Shown here: in pieces, positions 41,093-49,600 of the stretch
How positions within the stretch are numbered: the stretch's first letter is position 1
Layout of the letters: every line of letters starts with the position of its first letter
Assembly: GCA_964606085.1 (NCBI GenBank)
Contig: CAZSFD010000028.1
Span: 1 to 53,276, forward strand
DNA length: 53,276 nt
Source: CAIQJJ01 sp964606085
Lineage (GTDB): Bacteria > Chloroflexota > Anaerolineae > Anaerolineales > UBA4823
Direction: 5' to 3'
Notes under the pieces: model-generated
Told to the model about the DNA's origin: nothing
The model's database searches: none
What the model saw: only the letters and a program-made list of their open reading frames with translations
Program-made: the position numbers and the translations under genes

Positions 41093-42600
41093 CAAGATAA
41101 CTCGTCAGGATGCCGTTTTGCCAGTTCGTCGGCGTGATGGGCGCGCCCGGTGGCGCGCAGGCGTGCGAGATATTTCGGCAGTGCGCCGCGCGTGTGGAAG
41201 GGGCCGCCCTCGGCCATGACCGTGCGCATGGGGTCAACCGTGTAGCCTTCGGGCATGGTCGCCATCATCTCATCGTGCCAGGCGGCCAGGCGGGAACGTG
41301 TTTCGTGCAGGATGCCGGGCTGTTGCGCCGCCAGGTCGTGCTGCAAGTGCGGATCATCCTCGACGTTGAAGAGCATTTCAGCGGGAAACAGACGGTAGCC
41401 GTCGTGGTAGGTGCGCAGGTACAGCCACGGCCCCCAGCGCACGCTGCGCTGGCAGATGTGGGCGTTCTGGCTGATGACGAGGTAGTCGCGGCCACTCGCC
41501 GGTCGAGCTTGTTGAGACCCGGTTTCGACTTCGAACTCTGTTCGCCGCTCAACCAGCGTGGAAGCATACGATTGCCCATCCCAATGCGCGGCGTGGGGGC
41601 GGCCCAGCAGGTCGGCCAGGGTGGGCAGCAGGTCGAGGTTGTAGTGCAGGGCGCTATCCACCTGGCCCTGGGGGCCGCCGGGCCAGCGGATGATCATGGG
41701 GATGCGGCAGGTGATGCTGTCGGCTGTGCCGTGTTCAGCGTAGACGCCCAGTTCGCCCATATTTTCGCCGTGGTCAGAACTGATGATGATGGCGAGTTCG
41801 TCCAGCACGCCTTTGGCTTCGAGGGCCGCCAGCACCTGGCCGATGTGCGTATCCATATAGCGGATGCCGGTGTCGTAGCCGTCGAAGAGTTTGCGTAAAT
41901 CGGCCATGTCTTTGACTTCGCCGGGGTGACGCGGGTAACGCGGGTCTTCGACGTTGTCGAACATACTCACTTCCTGGGCGCTGTGCGGACCGGGCAGGCT
42001 GCGGTGATGTTCGAGGATTTCGGGCGTGATCCAACCCGGCAGGGGGTCGTTCTCGAAGGGGTTGCCGAATTCTGCCGGGGCGCGGTAGGGGGTGTGCGGG
42101 TCCCAATAATTGATGTGCAGATACCAGTTTTGGCGGTTGGCGTTGCGTTCAATCCAATCCAGCACGGTCGGCGTCACTTCTTCTGCCGATTCCATGCCGC
42201 CCTTGCCGGTATCGTGGATTTCACTGAACCCGGCGTAGAACGACCAGGTGGAATGGCGTTCGCCAAACCCGCCGATGAAGCAGGTGTGCAGCCCGGCGGT
42301 GCGCAGCATTCCGGGCAGGCTGGTGGCATTGAGCTTGGTGCGGAAGCTGCGGTTGCGTCCTTCCAGGCGCAAATCAGCCGCCGTGCCGCCATGCCCCACC
42401 ACGCCGTTGTGGATGCCAAACATGCCCGTCATCAGCGCGGTGCGTGAGGGCAGGCAGGGGGCATCGGGGGTGTAGTAGTTGTCGAAGCGCACGCCCTGGG
42501 CGGCAATGCGATCAATATTGGGTGATGTGTCACGGTGGTAGCCGTAACAGCCGAGGTGGTCGGCGCGCAGGGTATCGAGGTCGAGGTAGAGGATTTTCAT
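41092..42600 (-). CDS. Sulfatase (formylglycine-dependent)
   Basis: A 502-residue arylsulfatase-superfamily enzyme. D7 and D9 at the N terminus are metal ligands; CLPSRTALMTG (C49) is the sulfatase signature whose cysteine is converted to formylglycine; NYWDPHTPY and SSDHGENMGELG complete the active site. No signal peptide is seen, so it appears cytoplasmic and would act on imported sulfate esters. It is coupled by ATGA to the PLPC-like gene and by TGATG to cysH. Residues about 352-370 (EVETGSQQARPAS) are encoded by a palindromic element related to the one at 20466-20533. Phosphodiesterase activity in place of sulfatase activity is less likely because CxPSR is intact. Confidence 0.9.
   Translation of the reverse strand: MKILYLDLDTLRADHLGCYGYHRDTSPNIDRIAAQGVRFDNYYTPDAPCLPSRTALMTGMFGIHNGVVGHGGTAADLRLEGRNRSFRTKLNATSLPGMLRTAGLHTCFIGGFGERHSTWSFYAGFSEIHDTGKGGMESAEEVTPTVLDWIERNANRQNWYLHINYWDPHTPYRAPAEFGNPFENDPLPGWITPEILEHHRSLPGPHSAQEVSMFDNVEDPRYPRHPGEVKDMADLRKLFDGYDTGIRYMDTHIGQVLAALEAKGVLDELAIIISSDHGENMGELGVYAEHGTADSITCRIPMIIRWPGGPQGQVDSALHYNLDLLPTLADLLGRPHAAHWDGQSYASTLVERRTEFEVETGSQQARPASGRDYLVISQNAHICQRSVRWGPWLYLRTYHDGYRLFPAEMLFNVEDDPHLQHDLAAQQPGILHETRSRLAAWHDEMMATMPEGYTVDPMRTVMAEGGPFHTRGALPKYLARLRATGRAHHADELAKRHPDELS
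41489..41545. repeat. GGTCGAGCTTGTTGAGACC-type element inside the sulfatase gene
   Basis: The plus strand has CCGGTCGAGCTTGTTGAGAC, then CGGTTTCGACTTCGAACTCT and CGCTCAACC. The two halves are partial reverse complements and resemble the SDR-leader repeat at 20466-20533. It is translated in frame in the C-terminal part of the sulfatase. Confidence 0.55.
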
Positions 42601-43502
42601 TGTTTTAGATGGGGTGTTTCGTCGGTTTCGCCGCGCCAGAAGGCGGAGGCTTGGCGCAGGCGGCGTTGGGCGAGGGCGAGGGCGCGTCCATAGGCGCTGG
42701 CGTTGGCGGTTTCGGCCAGGGCGTGTTCGATTGCGGCAGCGGTGATGCCCTGGTCGTTCTGAATGGCGCGGGCGCACAGGATGATCGGGTCGGCGGGTTG
42801 GTAGAAGGTGGTTTCCACCTGGTAGGCCAGCATCTTGGCCGGGTCGGGGTGGTTGAAGACCTGGGTGTAGAGGGCGATGTCGAGGTAGAGCGGTTGGACA
42901 AGCTGGATCAGGCGTTCCAGCCATGCGTGGATATCGCCAGTATCGGGCGAAAGCGTGTGGCTGGCGAGCAGCGCCCGTTGGAAGAGGGAGCGGATGAAGG
43001 CTTCGAGCGCCTGGCCGGGGGCGCTGGCGTTGTTTGCCACGAGAAACTGGTTGAACGGCTCCGCCTGGCCGCTCAGGTACACCTGGCGAAAGACGTGCGT
43101 GTCGTAGTAGGCCGAAATTTCGCGAATGGTGGCTGCGTCGGTGGGCTTTTCGCCATCTGCCCGCCCTTGCATTTGATGGTGCGTGGCGTTCCAATCGGCC
43201 TGGGCCAGTTGGCTCATCAGCGGTTTCATCACAAAATCGGCGGCGTAGTGGGTGATACCGCCCAGGGCGAAGGCCAGTTTGCGCGCCAGCAGGCTGTCGG
43301 CGGCGGCCTGTTCCTTCTGCGGGCGGGCATCGTGCAGCACCGCCGGGACGAACTTGCTTCCGCCGCGGCTGAGCGCACCCAGGCGGGCATATTCGGCTTC
43401 GCTTGCGATGATGCGGGCGAAAAGCGGTTCGATGTGGCGGTCGTGTTGGCACAGGCGGCGGCAATCATCAAAAATGGCCCAATGAACGAGTAGATCAGAC
43501 AT
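42597..43502 (-). CDS. Uncharacterised protein, possibly zinc-dependent phospholipase C-like
   Basis: A 301-residue, mostly helical, soluble protein. MSDLLVHWAIFDDCRRL at the start and ALGGITHYAADFVMKPLM near residue 100 place histidines and aspartates in the spacing seen in the Zn_dep_PLPC group, but the match is weak and I do not recognise a close family. The ATG at 43502 is preferred to a longer reading that would run into the terminator hairpin. It is the first gene of a coupled set (ATGA overlap with the sulfatase, then cysH and the phosphotriesterase-like gene), so a role in releasing or handling a head group is possible. Confidence 0.5.
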   Translation of the reverse strand: MSDLLVHWAIFDDCRRLCQHDRHIEPLFARIIASEAEYARLGALSRGGSKFVPAVLHDARPQKEQAAADSLLARKLAFALGGITHYAADFVMKPLMSQLAQADWNATHHQMQGRADGEKPTDAATIREISAYYDTHVFRQVYLSGQAEPFNQFLVANNASAPGQALEAFIRSLFQRALLASHTLSPDTGDIHAWLERLIQLVQPLYLDIALYTQVFNHPDPAKMLAYQVETTFYQPADPIILCARAIQNDQGITAAAIEHALAETANASAYGRALALAQRRLRQASAFWRGETDETPHLKQ

Positions 43503-43552
43503 CGCGAACTCCAGTTTGTAAGGGGTGATGGTGGCAATGGGCGAAGCATACC

Positions 43553-43600
43553 ATAAAAAGGAAACAGCCTGCACTGCCAATTGGCTGTGCAGGCTGTTTC
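43553..43600 (-). terminator. Rho-independent terminator of the giant nuclease gene
   Basis: On the minus strand, GAAACAGCCTGCA (43600-43588) pairs with its exact complement (43573-43561), with a GCCAATTGGC inner palindrome in the loop, followed by CTTTTTATGG. It lies just after the stop of the 2647-residue gene and before the PLPC-like start. Confidence 0.9.
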
Positions 43601-43630
43601 GCAGCGCTTTTCTGAGAACCGAAAAGTTTT

Positions 43631-46600
43631 CTACCGGAAGATGATTGGCAGATACACACGATAGACTGGCGGTGTCGTCGGGCGTTCGACCTCGAACGAT
43701 GCCGCCGATTGACCCATACCCGAAGCGTGGTGGTAATGGGCGGTGTTGCTGACGATCAACCCGTCGCTGGCCTCCGCCGAGACGGTGGCCGTGAAGACCA
43801 GTGTCAGCGCGGTTTGGCCGCTGATGCTGCCTTGCCAGGTGATGACGCCATCGTCATAAACAGCTCCGGCGTTCACCACCCACCCGCCAAAGCTAACTTC
43901 GGCGGGCAATACGTCTGTCAGGGTGATACCGGCGGCCAATGTTGGCGAGGTGTTGTTCAGGCTGATCGTGTACGTCACGGTGCTGCCAGGCGTTACATCG
44001 CTATCTGGCGTGACCGATTTCTCGATGCTCAACGCGGGCGGCAGGTAAACCGCGAAGGTGGCGGAGGCCTGGCCGCTGCCATATTCTTGCCCATAGCGGG
44101 CGGTATTGCCGATCACCTGTTCGTGGACGGCTTCAGTGGAGACCGTGGCGGTGAAGATGAGCGTTAGCGCGCTTTCACCAGCCAGGCTGCCATGCCAGGT
44201 GATCTCGCCATTCTCTTCGGTCGCCCCGGGGTTGACAAGCCAGCCGCCAAAACGGACTTCCGCCGGCAGGGTGTCGGTGAGCAGCACACCCGCGGCCGTG
44301 GAAAGGTTGGTGTTCGTCAGTTCGATGGTGTATGTGACCACGCTGCCTGGCGCGACGTGCATTTCAGGCGTGACCGTCTTCTCGATGGTCAGCACGGGCG
44401 GCAGGTAAACGGTGAATGAGGCTGCCGAAAGCCCGCTGGCCTCGGCGTGGGCGTAGCGTGCTACATTGGTGACAACCTGTTCGTGAACGGCCTGGCTGGA
44501 AACCGTGGCGGTGAAGACCAGGGTCAGCGTGTCGTTGCCGGCCAGGCTGCCTTCCCAGGTGATCAGGCCGTCTTCTTCGGTCGCGCCCTCGTTGACCAGC
44601 CAGCCGCCAAAGGACACCTCAACGGGCAACACATCGGTCAGGACGATACCGCTCGCCAACGCGACCGTCGTGTTGGTCAGGTGGATGGTGTAGGTGACGG
44701 TGCTGCCGGGGGCGACCTGCTCGGCAGTGCTGACCGTTTTCAGCAGCGCCAGCACGGGCGGCTCGAAGGTGAAGCGCGCCAGCATGGGGTCGTGATCGGT
44801 GGGGCGGTTGCCGCGGGTGAACTCAGCGTTCATGTGGACGATGTCAAGGTCGCTTTCGGGCAGGTCAGTGGTGGCGAGGATGTGGTCGAGTACCTGGGCG
44901 TTGCCGTCGTAGACGTAGGTGTAGCGCTCACCGGGAGCCAGGTTAACCACAAGATCGTGCAGACCAGCGGCGGCAATCGTTGTCAGCGGCAGCGAGAATT
45001 GGAAGTCGTTCATGTCGCCGAGAACGACCACGTTGGCGTGGGGGTCAAGGCTCAAGATGTGGCCGACGAACCCGGCGATCACCTGCGCCTGGGCCACGCG
45101 CTGCGCTTCAGAAACGAGCGCCGGTGGCTGGTAACGCCCGAAGAGCGGTTGGTCGCCGCCTTTCGAGTTGAGGTGGTTGGCGATGACGATGAGGGTGTGG
45201 CCGTTGAAGGTGAACTCACCCGCCAGCGGCTTGCGGCTGTCGTTGAACGCGGCATTTTCGGGGTCGAGGCGGCCCGGGCTGAAGCTCAGCTCGACGCCGG
45301 CCGCGCCCAGGGTGGCCGTGACGGGCGTGGTGGCATCGCCGCCGGGGCGATCCACAAATTCCACGCCGCGGTCGCTGCGGAACAGGAAGCCAACGCGGAT
45401 ATTGCCGCCCGGCGCGCCGCCATCGGCCAGGTCAATTGGGTCAATCTGGCGGTAGTCGTAAGCCGGGCCGCCGGCGGCGCTGATGGCGGCGATGAGCGCC
45501 TGGAAGGTCTCATCGGCGGCGGTTTCACCGCTGTTGGTTTCGCCGTCGTTATCTTGAATTTCTTGCACCGCCACGATGTCGGGCGAAAGCAGGTGGTTGA
45601 CGATTTCGTCGGCCAGTGCATCGAAGCGTGCGCCATCGCCGGGGTCGAGGTTTTCGACGTTGAAGGTGGCGATGGTGATCTGGTCGTCGCCGCGGGTGAG
45701 CGTGGTGGTCTCTGAAACGAGGCCGCTGGCGATCACTTCGGGCAGGGCGGCGGTGTTGAGCAGCTTGAAGTTGCCGAAGCTGTAATCGAGTACGCCGGTC
45801 AGCGTGCCAGAGAAAACATCGCCCACGTTCACCTGCGGTTCGTTGGCGAACAGGGTGTCATCGAGGATCAGGCGTTCGGGGTTGTAGTCGTCACCCGGCC
45901 AGATCACCACGCCGCCGCGGTTGGTCAGCGCCTCGGTATTGACGTTGGCGCGTTGATCGCCAACGACGGGGATTTCGCCGTAGGCATTGGTCGGCCCGGT
46001 GGCCTGGGCATCGTTCAGCGCAATCCGCATCCCTTCCAGGCTTTCGTAGAAGTCAATGCCATCGGTTGCGGGGTCGAACGTGCCAGAGATTTCTACGTTT
46101 CCGTTAGCGTCATCATCAATGATTGTTGTCGGCGGGATGCGCCCGCCCGTGCCAACCAGCGTGGCGGCGGGGAGCGGGTTGCCGCTCGAAAGCACCGTCA
46201 CGACCGGGGAGGTCAGTTCGGTGATGGTCAGGTTGGCCTGGCCGCTCGAACCGCCGGGCCGGAACTCGACGACGCGGCCATCCACTTCCACTGCATCCCC
46301 CACATTCACGCCCGGCGCGCTGCCGGTGTAAACGTAAATGCCTTCTGATGTGGCGGGGTTGGCATCGGCATTGGGTTCTTGCATGTAGAAGCCGCTGCCG
46401 CCCACGGCGGTGACGATGCCGGGGACATCCGTCACCAGCAGGCCCTCGAAGGGCGAGCGGTGCGCCATGCCCTGGATGTGGTGGATGGAAAGTGTGCTGG
46501 TGGTGACGACGGTGAAGACGGGCGCGCCCAGGGTGGGGGTGACGAAATTGGCGGCCACGAGCTGGTAATCGTCATTGATGATCACGCCGTCAGACTGCGT

Positions 46601-49600
46601 GGCGGTAACGACGAAACGCACGCTTACCTGGCTTTGGTCAGCCACGTCTGGCAGCGTCCACGAGACCACGCCGTCAGTCAGCGTGCCGCCCTCCAGCGCC
46701 CAGGCAAAGGTGCTGTTGGCTGGCAGGCGGTCGGTGATGACGACGCTGGTGAGATCGTAGCCGAGGTAGTTGGCAAGGGTGAGCGTGTAGGTGAAGGCTG
46801 CGCCCGGTTGGACGAGGGCGGGGGCGCTCTTCTCGAAGCCTGGGGCGTCGTTGATCAGGGTCACATCTTGCGGGCGGCGCGGTTTGATCTCGAAGGTGGT
46901 CTGATATTGCGTGCTGAAGCCGGTGATGACCATCCACGAGCCGTTTTGCGCGCCCAGGGCGCATACATCCACGCCGGTATCTCCATCTACATAAATCAAC
47001 ACCGGGCTACTGCCATCATCCACCAGAAAGTCGTAACTGCCCGTGCAAGATGTCAGGTCTGAAACCGTGCCAGCCACCTGTACCAGCCAGCCTTCGGTAT
47101 GGCCGTTATTTACCTGGGCGGTGGTGGTGACGATGGGCGAAACTTCTGGCCCGGCGGCAATCTCGGCAAAGTAGGAAACCGGGGTTGTCATCTGTTCCTG
47201 GTTGTTGAAGATGCCGCGTGTGGCAACCAGGCGAACCATATCGCCCAGGGCCAACCCGGTTGGCGGCGGGCCGTAATAGACGGCGATGCCGCCGCTGGCA
47301 TCTTGCAAGGCCCATTCATTGGCGCTGAACGTGCCAGGAGCGACGATCACCTGACCTTCCATGCCAAAGGTCTGCCCATTGCTGCCGGCGCGGGCATTGG
47401 CCACCGGGCTGATGACCCAGGTTTCGGCGCTGGCTTCATTGTCGGCGGGGTTGTCGCCGCTGGTGGTGGTGCTGGCGCTGGCTTCGTTGGTCAGCAGCGC
47501 CGCCGTGGGGGCTTCGGCAACCGTGGTGGTGATGACGACCGCCAGGGCGCTTTCGGCCTCGAGGCTGCCCAGGTGCCATTCGTACACGTTGGCGGTCGGG
47601 TTGACCGGCGCAATCCCCGAATTATCGCTGATATAGGTCAGGGCGGCGGGCAGCGTGTCGGTGACGATCACGTTTTCTAGCACGGTGGAACTGGCGTTGG
47701 TGACGACGATCGTGTAGGTGAGCGTGCCTCCGGCAGTGGTGAAGGCGGGGGCGTCTTTGCTCAGTTGCAGGTCGGCGTCCACGGCCAGTTCGTAGAGGGT
47801 GGTGGTGCCGCTGAACTCGTTGGCCAGCACCAGCAGTGGGCGGCCGGTGGGGCTGTCGTTGGCGGCGATGAACAGCACGCCTTCGGGGGCGATGTCACCA
47901 TCACGGCGCAGGTAGTCGGTGTAAACGGGGGCGGTTGGGTCGGTCACATCGAAGACTATCGCCCCGCCGCCGGCGCGTTCGATGGCGATGAAGGCGTAGA
48001 TGCGCCCGTTGAGCATGGCGATTTCGACGCTCTCCGGTTCGGGGCCTTTGTTATCGGAGCGCGTATCCCACAGCGCCGGGTCGCCGTCATCTGCATTGAA
48101 GTAGGCGGGCAGTTGGGCCGCGGTGATCTGCTCCAGTAGATCGCCCGAGTCGAAGACCAGGTTGCCAGAAGCATCCCGGATGGTGAAGGAACGAGCGCCG
48201 TACGATTGCAGGCGGTCGTAATCACCGTCGCCATCCAGGTCACCATCGAGGGAGGAGATGTTCAGGCGGCCCAGGTTGGCGTTATTCTTGAGGGTGGCCG
48301 AATTGGTGAAGACGGCGGGGTCGAGTACCACGCTGCTGCTGCCCACGCGGAGCGTTTCTTCGGCGGGCAGGAAGTCGTTGCGGTCGTCGCCTTCGTTGGC
48401 GGTGATGTAGTAGGTCTCACCGTTCGTTTCGTAGGCGTGGATGCCATCGGGCATGTACATGCCAAAGACGGGCCAGTTAGCGATGTTGATCGCTTTGCTC
48501 GAGGAGGGGCCGTCGCGGTCGCTGGCATCCAGGCCGTTGGATTGATCGAAACTGACCAGGCCAAGCAGGATTGGCTCAGGTTCGCTGGACATGGGAATGG
48601 TGCCATCGAGTGGGATGGGTGTGGCTTCGACGCCGAAGTCGTTATCGTTGAGCAAGGCGAAGGTGTTGGCGTCAATGCGCGCCAGGCCTTCTAACTTGGA
48701 GATGCCCGTGTACCCCAGGGCAGCCACATTGGCTGTTAGCCGCTTGTAAACCGGCTGAATGCCAGCGGCGGCCAGACCATCGGGCGTGAGTTGTTCGATC
48801 TGCTGGCCGAGGGGGATGCCGGTCAGGTTGGCGGGGTCATGAATGTCGGTGGCGCCAGTGAGATCAATTTCGTAGAGCAGTTTGTTGCCATCTGCGCCGG
48901 TGCGGTCATCGCGTTCGACGACCAGGAAACGCCCGTTGCCCAGCGCAACAGCATCGCCGATCTTGTCGGTGCGGGCGGTGCCGCTGCCAGTAATGTCGTT
49001 CAGAAGGTAGATATATTCTGCTGTGACGGTTTCGCTGATCACATCGAATTCTACGATGCGATTCACCCGAGAATTTTTGGAGGTGTTGTCATTGGCCAGG
49101 TCTGGGTTATCGAGTGGTGATTGGATAAAGGCATAGAGTTTATCGCCTTCCAGCGCAACCGCCTCGAAACCGCGGTTGGCACGGCGTTGGGCATAAACCG
49201 CGGGCAAGACTTCGGTGCCATACGTTCCAGGAGCGGCGCTAACGCTGGCCGCTGTTCCCTCGGCAATGAAGCGATCCAACAGGACGCCGTCGGCATCGAA
49301 GTGATAGATGGCCGGGCGGTATTCGTCCACCATCCAGAATGTGCCGTCTCCGGCCACGACGATCCCTTCCAGGTCGCCACCCATCTCATCGAAGGGCAAT
49401 TGGTTGCCGAACAGGTCAACGGGAATTTCGTCGGTATAGGCCAGGCCCGAAGCGCCGGCGCGCAGGTTGGGCAGCCCGGTGAGCGGTGTGACGCCATCGG
49501 AACGGGTCAGGGTGATTTCTTCGGTAATCTGGAAAGCGCCGCTGGTCGGGTCGAACTCGAAGCGCACCAGCATGGGTTGAAAATCGGGCAGGGGGAATGG

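Noticed and set aside
42601..43464. N-terminal extension that would make the sulfatase 790 residues
   Set aside because: It lies fully within the PLPC-like gene in another frame, and the ATG at 42600 gives a normal sulfatase start with an ATGA overlap.
44447..45715. Plus-strand open frame of 422 codons
   Set aside because: Antisense to the nuclease domain of the giant secreted protein; the minus-strand frame carries all the nuclease motifs.
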